The notes beneath the pieces are model-generated. The model worked only from the letters and a program-made list of their open reading frames with translations, was not told the origin of the DNA and searched no databases. 64,000 bases of DNA from NCBI RefSeq assembly GCF_025751575.1, contig NZ_JAOWLA010000007.1, positions 151,930 through 215,929 of the forward strand. The letters are read 5' to 3'. Shown here piece after piece: positions 43,261 to 52,726 of the stretch. This DNA is from Albidovulum sediminicola (GTDB taxonomy: Bacteria; Pseudomonadota; Alphaproteobacteria; Rhodobacterales; Rhodobacteraceae). Each line of letters begins with the position of its first letter. Position 1 is the first letter of the stretch. A program made the position numbers and the translations under genes.

Positions 43261-46200
43261 CTAGTTGGCGGGCAACGGCGCCGTTTCGGCCAGCGATTTC
43301 ATCGCGTCGAAGATCGCCGCCTCATCGGCCCGCGCGATGGTCCTTGCCGCCAGCACCGCCTCGCCCGCCGCAAGGGCGGTTGTCCGGTCGGCCTTGGCCC
43401 CCGTGGCTTCCTGAGACAGAAGCCCGAGGGTCGTGATCATCGCGTCCGGATCGGTCCCGGCGACACGTTCGGCGGCGGCCTTGGCCGCGCCCGCATCGCC
43501 CACGCTTGCCGCGCGCGCAAACCAGTAGGCGGCCCGGACCGGGTCGGGCTTGGTTCCCACGCCTTGTGCAAAATAGCGCGCGAGGTCCAGCCGCGCCCAG
43601 GCGCTGGGGCTGTGCGCGGCGCGGATCATGGTCTCGAAGGCCGCCGTCTTGTCCTCTTTCACGCCGAAGCCGGTCTCCAGGTTCTGGGCCAGTTCGCGCA
43701 GGGCATATTCGTTCCCGGCATCGACGGCCATCTGCGTGATGCGGGCGGATTCCGCCGGGTCCTGGGGCACCGCCTTGCCGGCCTTGTAAAGCGCCGCGAG
43801 GTCGCGCATCGCCCAGCTGTTTTGCGACTTCTCGATCACCTCGCGCAGCACCGCGACGGCACCCTCGCCGTCGATGCGGCCCGAATACCCTTCGGCCCGG
43901 GCCTTGGCGAGCGGCCGCCCGGCAGACATGAAGCCCGCATCCCAGGCCTCCTGGTAATAGCGCTCGGCGGCGGGAAGGTCCTGCGCCATGGCGCGGCCTT
44001 TTTCGGCGAGTTCCGCAAGCTTCAGGATCGATTGAACATGGCCCGTCCCCCGCGCGATCTGCAGGAGCGCCAGCCCCAGTTCGGGATCAGGGTCGGTGCC
44101 CTTGCCATCGATCAGCGCGTTGGCAAGGTAATACTGCCCCTCGGGATCGTTGCCATCGGCAGAGCGGCGGTACCAATAGACCGCCATCGCATCGTCCACC
44201 GGGGTCAGATCGCCCTTGGCGTATTCGAGGCCAAATCGCGCCTGCGCGAAGGTCCAGCCCTGTCCCGCCGCGCTTTCGATCCAGCTGAAGGCGGCGTTCT
44301 TGTCGACCGGGGTGCCAGCCCCATTGCGATAGGCGTCGGCAAGCTCAAGCTTGGCGGAGGGATCGCCCATTTCTGCCGCCTTGCGATACCAGTCGAAGGC
44401 GGCCTCTGGCGAAACGGCAATGCCGCCCCAGCCGTTTTCATAGATACGCCCCATCAGCGTGTGCGCCCAGTCGTTGCCAAGCCCGGTCGCCTGCCGGATC
44501 AGGTCTAGCCCGCGCTCTGCGTCAACGGGGACGCCGCGGCCGAAAAGATAGGCCTCGCCCACCCCGGTCAGGCCGAAACTGTCGTCCAGCGCGGCGGCGC
44601 GGCTGAAGTAGTCGAAGGACTTTTCCAGGTCGACCGGGCCGCCCTGGCCCAGGAGCAGCATCTTGCCCTCGGCCGCGAAGGCGGCGGAATAGCCGTCGGC
44701 GATGGCCTGATCGTTCCAGTGCCGGGACTTGTCGAAGTCGGCGGCGCTGCGGTAGGCGCGACCCAGAAGCGCCTTGAAGCGGGGCGAGTCGGGGAAGCGC
44801 GATACCGCGCTCTGGCAGGCGGCGATGGCGAGCAGCGGTTTCATCAGTTCGAGCCGCGCGCCGCGCCCGACCCGGTTTGGGTCGTGCGGGTAGCCCGCGA
44901 CAAGATCGCAGGTGTCGAAATCGACCGAGACGGAGAAGACCAGATCCGCGCCCGGCGTGCCCGAAAGATCCTCAAGCGATAGCATCCCGATATCACCCGC
45001 CAGCCGTTCGCCCACGACGAAGGCGGCTGCGGCGAGGCCTGTGCCCTCGACCTCATCCCCCGGATGGATCGGTTGGCCCCCCTGGTCCCTGAGGTCCAGC
45101 GATTCCGGCAGGGACAGGACGCGGACCTTCCCCAGCGATTGCAGCAGGTCCGGTGCGATGGCGCGGTCCACCGGGAATGTGACCCCCGCCAGAAGCTTGA
45201 TGTCCCGGCTGGCGCTGTCCGCCGTGAAGGCCGTGGGCTGAACGACGCCATTCTGCGCCAGAACCTTCGTCCGCCGCTCCAGTTCCGCACGGGCGAGGTC
45301 GGCGAAGCTGCCGTCAGGGAACTGGGTCAGATAGGCCTCGATATCCTCGGACTGGCCGCTGATCTGCGCGGTGTTCCAAAGCGACCGTTCGATCACCAGC
45401 GAAGGCGGCAGAAGGCCCAGCGTATCGACCTCATTCGCCTGGCCACGCCCGCTGGCGAGCGTGCCGGTCCGGAAGACGAAATCGCGGTCAAGCTGGTCGC
45501 TGATCCAGGGTTCCTGCCGCCCTGCGGTTGCCTTCAGCACATCGGCGCGCACATTCTCGAACACCGACTCGACCGGGACGGAGGGCGCCTGGATGTTCTG
45601 GATCAGCGCGGTGGCAAAGGGGCTGTGTCCACCCTCCGGCCCATCCAGCGCGACATTGCCTGGGCTGGTGGAAAAGGCGATGAGCACCTCCGACGGGCTG
45701 CGCACGATGATCGGCGCAAGGCCCGGCGTATCGTCCGATGTCGCCACCCGAAGCCCGCGCTGGGCGTCCGGCATCAACTCCTCGGCCGGGGCGAAGGGGT
45801 TGTTCCGGCAGGCGTCAAGGATGACGATGGTCAGTTCGGCGGCCGAGTTGGCGAAGGTGTTGGTGATTTCATTGGCCGAGATCGCCGCGCGCAGGACGTT
45901 ATCGACGGTGCCCCGCAATTCCACGTCGCGCGCCAGCAGGAAGTTCTGCTCGTCGATCTGAACGCCATGCCCGGCGAAGAATACCGCGACCTGCGAAGCG
46001 GGCTTCAACCGTTCGCTGACCACGCGGAGCGAGGCGCGAAGCGTGTTGATGTCTGCATCGAGCAGCTCGATGACCTCGAAGCCGGACCGCCAGAGCTCCG
46101 CCGCGACCGCGCGCGCGTCGCTGACCGCGTTCGGAAGCGGCGGCGCCTCCTGATAGGCGCCGATGCCCACGACAAGCGCCACCCGGTTCACGCCGGGGGC

Positions 46201-46284
46201 CGCGGTTTCGATTGCGGCGCGGCCGGCGCCCAAGGCGCCCAGCAGAATCAGGACCGTCAGGAAGACGCTGCGCAACAGGATCAT
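43261..46284 (-). CDS. Exported caspase-like (orthocaspase) protein with Sel1 repeats
   Basis: A 1007-residue protein. Residues 1-23 are a Sec signal peptide (SVFLTVLILLGALGAGRA). A C14 caspase-like p20 domain (about 34-270) opens RVALVVGIGAYQEAPPLPNA and has the dyad H106 (VAVFFAGHGVQID) and C159 (IVILDACRNNPF). A middle region (to about 500) is unassigned. From about 500 to 980 runs a series of roughly 36-residue Sel1/TPR-like repeats (GDPSAKLELADAYRNGAGTP; SWAMRDLAALYKAGKAVPQD). The likely site of action is the periplasm. Orthocaspases cut after Arg or Lys. AAGGGA precedes ATG 46284. It is divergent from the glycosyltransferase locus. Confidence 0.9.
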   Translation of the reverse strand: MILLRSVFLTVLILLGALGAGRAAIETAAPGVNRVALVVGIGAYQEAPPLPNAVSDARAVAAELWRSGFEVIELLDADINTLRASLRVVSERLKPASQVAVFFAGHGVQIDEQNFLLARDVELRGTVDNVLRAAISANEITNTFANSAAELTIVILDACRNNPFAPAEELMPDAQRGLRVATSDDTPGLAPIIVRSPSEVLIAFSTSPGNVALDGPEGGHSPFATALIQNIQAPSVPVESVFENVRADVLKATAGRQEPWISDQLDRDFVFRTGTLASGRGQANEVDTLGLLPPSLVIERSLWNTAQISGQSEDIEAYLTQFPDGSFADLARAELERRTKVLAQNGVVQPTAFTADSASRDIKLLAGVTFPVDRAIAPDLLQSLGKVRVLSLPESLDLRDQGGQPIHPGDEVEGTGLAAAAFVVGERLAGDIGMLSLEDLSGTPGADLVFSVSVDFDTCDLVAGYPHDPNRVGRGARLELMKPLLAIAACQSAVSRFPDSPRFKALLGRAYRSAADFDKSRHWNDQAIADGYSAAFAAEGKMLLLGQGGPVDLEKSFDYFSRAAALDDSFGLTGVGEAYLFGRGVPVDAERGLDLIRQATGLGNDWAHTLMGRIYENGWGGIAVSPEAAFDWYRKAAEMGDPSAKLELADAYRNGAGTPVDKNAAFSWIESAAGQGWTFAQARFGLEYAKGDLTPVDDAMAVYWYRRSADGNDPEGQYYLANALIDGKGTDPDPELGLALLQIARGTGHVQSILKLAELAEKGRAMAQDLPAAERYYQEAWDAGFMSAGRPLAKARAEGYSGRIDGEGAVAVLREVIEKSQNSWAMRDLAALYKAGKAVPQDPAESARITQMAVDAGNEYALRELAQNLETGFGVKEDKTAAFETMIRAAHSPSAWARLDLARYFAQGVGTKPDPVRAAYWFARAASVGDAGAAKAAAERVAGTDPDAMITTLGLLSQEATGAKADRTTALAAGEAVLAARTIARADEAAIFDAMKSLAETAPLPAN

Positions 46285-46438
46285 CGGTTTCCCTTCGAAG
46301 CTGATGGGAACATGCTATTGATCCTGCGCATCGGAGGCAATCGCCTGCGACCCCGCCGCGACGCCCCCGAAGGGTGACGCAACTTTCTTGCCGCGCACGA
46401 TGGCGTTTTCTACAACGGAAACGGAACGCGAGGGGCAG

Positions 46439-48235
46439 ATGGCCGGACCCAGGGTCACGATCGGAATACCAGCTTATAACAACGCCCGCACGCTTGAGCG
46501 GGCGATCGCCTCGGTGCGGGCGCAGTCCTTTGAGGACTGGAGGCTGGTCATCTCGGACGACCTGTCGAGCGATGGGACATGGGAGATCTGCCAGCGCGCC
46601 TGTGCGGCGGATCCGCGCATCTCCGCGCGCCGGCAGGACCGGCGCCGCGTCTACATGAATTTCGCCGATCTTCTCGCCAGCGCCACGACGCCCTATTTCG
46701 CCTGGCTGGCCGGGGACGACCTGTGGGAGCCCGGCTTTCTGGCGCGGACGGTGGCGGCGCTGGACGAAACCCCGGCGGCGGTTTCCGCCCTTCCGGCCTG
46801 CGTGTTTTTCGATCCCGAAACCGGACAGGATCTCGACCCGCCCGACACCTCCGCCATCGAGGGCAGCCGGACCGAGCGTATCCGAACCTTCCTGCGCAGG
46901 CCCGGCGGCACGCGCATGTACGGGCTTTTCCGCACCGGGTCGCTGCGGCGCGCCTTCCCGCGCCGGATGATGAACGCCTACGACTGGCGGATGATGCTGG
47001 GCGTGCTGGCCCAAGGCCCCCAGATCGCGATCCCGGAGGTGCTGATGCGGCGCGAGCGCACGCCCTGGATCGCCTATGCGGAGGTCGTGGACCGGATCTA
47101 CCGCTTCCCGCCCTTTCGCCGCTTTCCCGTCCTTGACATGAGCCTTTCGGCCTTGGGCGCGGGGTTGGTGCCGCCCTCGGCGTTGGGCGATCTGATCCGG
47201 CTGAACCTTGCCAAGCATGAGGAATATCTGCTGCTTACGCGGCCCGCGGCCTACCGGCGCCGGGCGGGCCTGTTTCGCTGGCTGGGCTTGCCGCTGTCCC
47301 GCGCGCCGGCCACGCGGGTTTCGGTTGCGCGCGGGCTTCTCGGCCGGTCGGCACGGCAGAGCGCCGGGGCGGCGCGCATCCTTGAAGACGCGGCGGCGGG
47401 CGGCAACGCCGGGGCGGCGCTGGCGCTTGGCCGTGCACGCGCGGATGGGATCGTTGCGGGCGATGCGCTGGCCGCATTCCGCCGGGCGGCCGAACTGGGG
47501 GATGCGGAGGGGGCGTTCCACGCCGCCATCGCCGCGCAAAGCGAGGGGCAGGCCACGGCCGCGCAAACCCGGGCCCAGATCCTGCGCGCGGCGGAGGCGG
47601 GGTCGGAGGGCGCCAGCCTGCACCTCGCGCAAGGGCTCCTTGCCGGTGTCCCGCCGGGGGCGCTGGCCTTGCCCCTGGCCCGGCTCCTGGAGGAGGGCGC
47701 GCGGCGCGGCGATGCCCTTTCGGCCCATGCACTGGGCCGGCTAGCCGAAGGCGGCGGTGCCGGGGCGGGGGCTTCGGGCCACGATCCCCTCATCCTTTAC
47801 GAGGCCGCCGCCTCTGCCCGCGCCGAGGCCGCGCTGGATGCCGGGCGTCTGCGCCGCGACCGGGGCGACGTGGCGAAGGCCGCGGCGCACTTCCGCCGTG
47901 CCGCCGACGCGCGCGTGCCCGGCGCGGCCATGGCGCTCGCGGCCTGCAATCCGCAGGGCGCCGACCCGGCGGAGCTGCTGATGCTGCTTGTCGAGGCGCA
48001 GGCCCGCACCGAGGACCATCGCGAGCGCGCCGACATCGCCGAGCGGATCGAGACTTTCGACGAGGCCGCCTGTCTGGCCGTCGCGTGCCGCATCCTTCAC
48101 GATAGCGCGGAGGACGAAGGACCTGGTGAGGCGAAGGCGCGGATGGTGGCCCTTGGCTATCTTCGGGATCGCGATCCGCTGCGCCCTGCGGATGTGTCGC
48201 GGCTTTACTGCGAAAGGCGGGCCAGTCTTGCTTGA
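46439..48235 (+). CDS. Family 2 glycosyltransferase fused to Sel1-like repeats
   Basis: A 598-residue protein. Residues 1 to about 250 are a GT-A/GT2 glycosyltransferase: RVTIGIPAYNNARTLERAIA, then VRAQSFEDWRLVISDDLSSD (nucleotide-binding acid) and FAWLAGDDLWEPGFLARTVA, where GDD stands for the DxD metal site. From about 320 to 560 are alanine-rich Sel1/TPR-like repeats (AARILEDAAAGGNAGAALAL; LYEAAASARAEAALDAGRLR). The fusion is uncommon. No signal peptide. GAGGGG precedes ATG 46439; the frame from 46388 would add 17 residues without a site. It starts the surface-glycan locus and overlaps the next gene by 8 bases. Confidence 0.85.
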   Translation: MAGPRVTIGIPAYNNARTLERAIASVRAQSFEDWRLVISDDLSSDGTWEICQRACAADPRISARRQDRRRVYMNFADLLASATTPYFAWLAGDDLWEPGFLARTVAALDETPAAVSALPACVFFDPETGQDLDPPDTSAIEGSRTERIRTFLRRPGGTRMYGLFRTGSLRRAFPRRMMNAYDWRMMLGVLAQGPQIAIPEVLMRRERTPWIAYAEVVDRIYRFPPFRRFPVLDMSLSALGAGLVPPSALGDLIRLNLAKHEEYLLLTRPAAYRRRAGLFRWLGLPLSRAPATRVSVARGLLGRSARQSAGAARILEDAAAGGNAGAALALGRARADGIVAGDALAAFRRAAELGDAEGAFHAAIAAQSEGQATAAQTRAQILRAAEAGSEGASLHLAQGLLAGVPPGALALPLARLLEEGARRGDALSAHALGRLAEGGGAGAGASGHDPLILYEAAASARAEAALDAGRLRRDRGDVAKAAAHFRRAADARVPGAAMALAACNPQGADPAELLMLLVEAQARTEDHRERADIAERIETFDEAACLAVACRILHDSAEDEGPGEAKARMVALGYLRDRDPLRPADVSRLYCERRASLA

Positions 48236-49532
48236 CCTGACCGCGATCCTCACGGCCCGCAACGCCGCCGGAACCCTTGGCGCGCTGCTCGACCACCTTG
48301 AAGGGCTTGGCGCGCGCACCGTCGTCATCGACCACGGTTCCGACGACGCGACCTGGTCGATCGCCGCCGCCCGCCGCGGCAGGCCGGTGACGGAACTGCT
48401 TTACGAACCCTTCACCGGCGTCTTCGACCTGACGCGTCAACTGCGGCTGAAGCACGACATCCTGCAAAGCATCCGCACCCGATGGATCCTCCATGCCGAC
48501 GCCGACGAATTTCTGGAGCCGCCTTCCGGAACCTCCTTCGCGGCGCTGCTCGATCGTCATGCGACAAGCGGCGCGATGGCCTTTGACAGCGCCGAGTTCA
48601 TGTTCCTTCCCGCTACCGAGGACGACGACCACGACCCCGGTTCCTTCACCCGGACGATGCATCGCTACGTTCCGTTCGAGGAGAAGTATTCGAAGCAGCG
48701 GCTCTTCCGGCGTGACGCCCCGCTTGATTTTTGGTTCAGGACCGGCGGCCATTGCGTGACCGCCGACCCCGCCCTTGTCGCGCCGGAGCGGCTGACCCTG
48801 CGCCACTATCTGGGGCTGTCGCTCGACGATATCCGCGCGCAGTACCTGGGCCGGGTCTTTTCGGCACGCGATCGCGCCAAGCACTGGCACGGGAACCGGA
48901 TGGCGAGCCAGCGCTACGACATCGTGCCGCCCGATCCGGCCATCCTGCGCGACTTGCGGAGCCGGGGGCTCTGCCCTTCGGACCCGGTGGGGGAGATCCC
49001 GGTCTTCGCCCGACGCCCCGAAGGGCCGGCTGCGGCGCCGGACGCCAGTGGCCCTTTGCCCGACCTGACGGTCGCGGGCGTTGATGCCGAGGCCGTGGGG
49101 CTAATAGCTGAGACTTTGCGGGCAATCGAGCCCACCCTGCGGATTTCCGTCCATGGGGCCGATCCTGCAGACGTGCGGTGGCTTGGGCGCACACCTTTGC
49201 TGCATGTCTTGCGAGATCCCCGAGGTTTACCCGCGCCCGGCGGGGGAGCGGAGGCCCTTCGTGCCAGGGCCAGCGACTGGCTGCGCGGTGTCGCGCAGAT
49301 CCGGCAGGCGGCGGTAATGTGGGCGCCGCCCTATGCCGAATGGCGGATCGAGGACGGCAGTGATCCCGCCCGGCTGCTGGCGGTGTCGGAGGCGCTGCGG
49401 ACCGGACGCACACCCCCCCTGGCCCTGGGGTTGCCGCGCCATTCCGCCATCGCGACCGCCCCGGCCGATTCCGCCGACCTGCCGCTTCGGCGGATCGCCG
49501 GGAGCATGATGCGCCAGCTCGGTTATCTGTGA
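48228..49532 (+). CDS. GT2-like glycosyltransferase
   Basis: A 434-residue protein whose first 250 residues are GT-A-like: LDLTAILTARNAAGTLGALL, then RTVVIDHGSDDATWSIAAAR and TRWILHADADEFLEPPSGTS, where DAD-E is the metal/nucleotide motif, with AEFMFLPATEDDDHDPGS and a late RHYLGLSLDDIRAQYLGRVF. This arrangement matches glycosyltransferases that act on cell-surface chains. The last 180 residues resemble a sulfotransferase/kinase-type P-loop-less region and are unassigned. The start is TTG 48228 (AAAGGCGG upstream) overlapping the preceding stop; the longer frame from 47988 is antisense-like shadow. Confidence 0.78.
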   Translation: MLDLTAILTARNAAGTLGALLDHLEGLGARTVVIDHGSDDATWSIAAARRGRPVTELLYEPFTGVFDLTRQLRLKHDILQSIRTRWILHADADEFLEPPSGTSFAALLDRHATSGAMAFDSAEFMFLPATEDDDHDPGSFTRTMHRYVPFEEKYSKQRLFRRDAPLDFWFRTGGHCVTADPALVAPERLTLRHYLGLSLDDIRAQYLGRVFSARDRAKHWHGNRMASQRYDIVPPDPAILRDLRSRGLCPSDPVGEIPVFARRPEGPAAAPDASGPLPDLTVAGVDAEAVGLIAETLRAIEPTLRISVHGADPADVRWLGRTPLLHVLRDPRGLPAPGGGAEALRARASDWLRGVAQIRQAAVMWAPPYAEWRIEDGSDPARLLAVSEALRTGRTPPLALGLPRHSAIATAPADSADLPLRRIAGSMMRQLGYL

Positions 49533-49536
49533 GGGT

Positions 49537-51732
49537 TCAGGCCCAGGCGTCGGGCCGATGCGCGAGCCCGCCCTCGGCGAGGTGTTGAATGATCTCGGCG
49601 GCCTCTGCGCCGCCTGTCGGCGCGGGCAGGCCCGCCATCCGGCGGAGGAAGACCGCCCGCACCTCCGGATCGCGCATGCGCGCGAGAGCTTCGCCGAGGC
49701 GATAGGGTTCGCGCACGCTCAGGCTCAACCCCAGGCCATTGCGTTCGGCGAAGCGGGCGCGGAGGTCCTGCCGGTCCATCAGCGGGTTTTCGTTCGGGAC
49801 GAAGATCGCGGGCAGCCCGTTCGCCAGCACCTCGTTGAACGAATTGTAGCCGCCCGCGGTCAGGCAGAAGTCGAAGGCGCGGAACCAGCGGCTGAACGGG
49901 AAGCCCCGGCGCACCAGGACCGAGGGCGGCAGATCGAGCTTGCGGTCGCTGATCGCCCACTCCGCCAGCACGACCCTTGTGCGTGGCCAGCACGAAAGCT
50001 CCCGCACCGCATCCTGCCAGAAGGCGACGGAATCGAAGTTGTTCATCGCGCCGGGCATCAGGAGGACGTTCAGCGTGTCGGGCTCGATCCCGACCTCCGC
50101 CGCCGCGTCCTTGCGCGATAGCGCCTCGGACGGGTCGGCCAGCAGGACCGGCCCGACCTGGCGCACGAGGCCACGGGTCGCCACCGTGGGGCCCGTGTCG
50201 TAGGCGGCGGCATAGTCGCCCGGCTCCACGATCAGGTCGAAAAGCCCCGCCCAGTCCAGCGCGAGCCGATCCCGGCCCGCCCCCCACATGGCCCGGCGCA
50301 CCCAGACGAAGCCCAGCCCACCATGCCGACTGCGCACCGTTTCGAGGGCCTGGAAGGGTTCGTTCGCGTCGATCACGATGACACGGGGGCGGTAGAAGGC
50401 CAGCGCGGCCTCGATCCGCTCGGCCATGGTGAGGTTCCAGAACCGGTCATCGAGCCCGATCCCGGCGTGGAACTGTTCGAATTCCGCGACATAGCCGAAC
50501 TGCGCGGGCACGCCGACAGCGTAGGAGAGGCCAAGGAAGGTGGTTCTCACATGCCGGTCCATGCGCCGGGCGATCGCCATCTGCCGGGTCAGATGGCCCA
50601 TGCCGATTCCGTTGGTGGACAGCGACAGGATACCGACCTCGGGCCGCAGGGCCGCGCGAGAGACCAGGGGCGCGCGGAAGGCGGGGCCGATCGCATCGGT
50701 CACCCGCGCCACCATCGCCCCGGCCGACAGCTCGGTCGCGATCATGCGGCCCGCGGCCGCGCGATGGTGTTCCATTCGGCGCGGGGCGGCGAAAAGATCA
50801 AGCGCCGTCCGCGCCATCGTGGTCGCGTCGGCATAAGCGGCGGCATCGCGAAAGCAGGCGCGGAAGGCTGGGGGCAGGATCGGGATCACGCCGCGCGCCA
50901 GGGCCGCCATGACCTCTTCGGGGAAGGGATCCTCGGTCGGTTCGCCGGAGGCCGCGAGCATGTCGATGCCGCGGAAGAACTCGCCTTGAAGCCCGGGCCG
51001 GGGTGGCCAGATCTCCAGCGGCCCCAAGTGGCCCCCGAAGTCGGCGCGCAGGTGATCTGGCAGACCGAAAAGCTTCAGCGCGATGTCATGATGGTCGGGC
51101 AGGATGCCGCGCGGGCCGGGGTCGGTTTCGGGCACCGGCCGCCCCGTCGGTCCGCAATGCCAGCCAAGCGCGGGGATCGTTGGGCGCAGATGGGGCGGCT
51201 CCCCGTCCGTAACCGGCGCCAGGATCGGGGGCCAGTCCTCTGGCGTCACCAGCGCGTTTGGCAGGACCCGGTCCAGCATCTCGCGCATGGGCGGGGCGGC
51301 CGGGGCAAGCCAGACCGGCCCGCCCAGGGCCTCGGCCGCATGGGCCAGCACGGCCCCGGCCCGGCCCGGGGTCGTGGCGAAAGCCCGGTGGCAAAGCACG
51401 ATCCGGCGCGGCGCATCAAGGTTCAAGGGCGTGCCAGGGCGATGAAGGAACAGCCGCGCATCCGTCGCGATGATCAGATCAGCGGTCGCGGCGCCCCCTG
51501 CGGCCATGCGCCGGGCGTTTGGGTGCTGCATCACCTCGTCCAGACGGGGATGGATGCGCGCGGGCTCTGCTTCGGCGGAGCCGAACCATTGGACCACGCC
51601 GGTCGTGAGCCCCGCCTGGCTCAGCGCCTCGACAAGGGCGACACTCGCCTCGGCCCCGGTGTCCCCGACCCGGAAGTCGGCAACCACGACAACGTCCAGC
51701 CGGCCGGTCAGGACTGGGCGTCTGACATCCAT
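49537..51732 (-). CDS. Two-domain glycosyltransferase (GT4-like plus MurG-like)
   Basis: A 731-residue protein with two GT-B halves. The N-terminal part (about 1-345) opens LDVVVVADFRVGDTGAEASV and resembles a degenerate group 1 transferase. From about 362 the C-terminal half is MurG/GT28-like: LSLSTNGIGMGHLTRQMAIA (H380 in the G-x-G-H loop), IVEPGDYAAAYDTGPTVATR, and FDFCLTAGGYNSFNEVLANG with LPAIFVPNENPLMDRQDLRA, the UDP-sugar acceptor pocket. The fusion length is double that of a normal GT-B enzyme. ATG 51730-51732. It is convergent with the previous gene and may transfer two sugars or dimerise in cis (inference). Confidence 0.82.
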   Translation of the reverse strand: MDVRRPVLTGRLDVVVVADFRVGDTGAEASVALVEALSQAGLTTGVVQWFGSAEAEPARIHPRLDEVMQHPNARRMAAGGAATADLIIATDARLFLHRPGTPLNLDAPRRIVLCHRAFATTPGRAGAVLAHAAEALGGPVWLAPAAPPMREMLDRVLPNALVTPEDWPPILAPVTDGEPPHLRPTIPALGWHCGPTGRPVPETDPGPRGILPDHHDIALKLFGLPDHLRADFGGHLGPLEIWPPRPGLQGEFFRGIDMLAASGEPTEDPFPEEVMAALARGVIPILPPAFRACFRDAAAYADATTMARTALDLFAAPRRMEHHRAAAGRMIATELSAGAMVARVTDAIGPAFRAPLVSRAALRPEVGILSLSTNGIGMGHLTRQMAIARRMDRHVRTTFLGLSYAVGVPAQFGYVAEFEQFHAGIGLDDRFWNLTMAERIEAALAFYRPRVIVIDANEPFQALETVRSRHGGLGFVWVRRAMWGAGRDRLALDWAGLFDLIVEPGDYAAAYDTGPTVATRGLVRQVGPVLLADPSEALSRKDAAAEVGIEPDTLNVLLMPGAMNNFDSVAFWQDAVRELSCWPRTRVVLAEWAISDRKLDLPPSVLVRRGFPFSRWFRAFDFCLTAGGYNSFNEVLANGLPAIFVPNENPLMDRQDLRARFAERNGLGLSLSVREPYRLGEALARMRDPEVRAVFLRRMAGLPAPTGGAEAAEIIQHLAEGGLAHRPDAWA

Positions 51733-51751
51733 CCGAATTGTCTCTGGTCGG

Positions 51752-52267
51752 TCAATCGCGCGGCCGGCAGAGGAGCCGGGCCTTCGTCCTGACGGTATCC
51801 GCCGGCCCGAAGTGGTGGTTTTCCACCTCTTCCGCCAGCGGGGTCCGGCCCTGCGTCAGGCTGCGCCGCACGGTGTAGTAGTAATCCCCCGAAAGCGCGC
51901 CTTCGTCGTCCACCAGCACCCGCGCGTCCACTTGCGCCACCTGCCGCGCGCGAACCGTGAGGCCATCGGCGGTGGTCGTCAGGTCGCGCGCGCCTGCCGG
52001 CACGGCACTGCCCTTCGCGTCGGTGCAGATCAGCACCGCATCCGCGTCGCCAGCGGTGACGGTCAGTACACTCGGTCCGGGCACCCCGCGCCCGTCCTGG
52101 GCCAGGGTGAACCCCTGCGCCATCAGGCGCGAAACCTGCTCGCCCTCTGGCAGCGTCGGCTTCACCGCGCAGGCGGAAAGCGCCAGCAGACCTAAGACGA
52201 GGCCCGCGCGCCCGAAAGACGCGCTGCGGTGGATCTGCGGAAGGGCGGCGAAAAGGGTGCGCATCAC
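51752..52267 (-). CDS. Putative lipoprotein, unknown function
   Basis: A 171-residue exported protein. The leader MMRTLFAALPQIHRSASFGR is followed by a hydrophobic core ending in LALSAC33, a lipobox, so C33 would be acylated. A small beta-rich domain follows, with VLTVTAGDADAVLICTDAKG and LSGDYYYTVRRSLTQGRTPL. No enzyme motif. It is 9 bases downstream of the next small exported gene on the same strand and ahead of the two-domain glycosyltransferase, so the three may be one operon. The start could be internal to the leader; the lipobox is unaffected. Confidence 0.65.
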   Translation of the reverse strand: MMRTLFAALPQIHRSASFGRAGLVLGLLALSACAVKPTLPEGEQVSRLMAQGFTLAQDGRGVPGPSVLTVTAGDADAVLICTDAKGSAVPAGARDLTTTADGLTVRARQVAQVDARVLVDDEGALSGDYYYTVRRSLTQGRTPLAEEVENHHFGPADTVRTKARLLCRPRD

Positions 52268-52276
52268 GACATCCGA

Positions 52277-52654
52277 TCAATAGCCACGTTGCGGGGCGCT
52301 GTTGCTGCGAGACGGCACGATGATCGGCTCCGCGCCCGGGGCTTGTGCCAGAAGCTGCATCAGATCGGCGATCTGGGCGTCGGTCAGCGGGGCGTCGGGC
52401 GCGCGCTTGCGCAGCAGCCCATCGATCAGGCCGTCCTGCGGGAAACCCTGGGTCATCGGCCCGATGCTTGCCAGCGCGATGACGCGGAAGGCGGCCTGTG
52501 CCCAAGGGCCATCGGGGTTCTGGCTCAGATAGGCGCGGGCTTGCGCCGGGGTTGCGAACGGCGGCGCCTGTTCCGCCCGCGCGCCTGTGCCCATGACCGC
52601 CGCGATCAGGACCGCGAAGATGCTCGCCAACTTGCCGTGAATCCCGCGGATCAC
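52277..52654 (-). CDS. Small exported protein, unknown function
   Basis: A 125-residue protein with a clear signal peptide (KLASIFAVLIAAVMGTGARA, residues 8-27) followed by a helical mature region (FATPAQARAYLSQNPDGPWA) that contains a small TPR-like look but no firm motif. The start codon is GTG 52652-52654, with GAGGGGG nine bases upstream. It is followed 9 bases later by the putative lipoprotein gene, and both are co-oriented with the two-domain glycosyltransferase. It may serve the export or assembly of the glycan (inference). Confidence 0.62.
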   Translation of the reverse strand: MIRGIHGKLASIFAVLIAAVMGTGARAEQAPPFATPAQARAYLSQNPDGPWAQAAFRVIALASIGPMTQGFPQDGLIDGLLRKRAPDAPLTDAQIADLMQLLAQAPGAEPIIVPSRSNSAPQRGY

Positions 52655-52726
52655 CAGCCTACCCCCTCGAACGCATCAACTCGGCGCGCCCGGTGGACAG
52701 GTTCGCGCCGCAGGTCTATCCATAAC

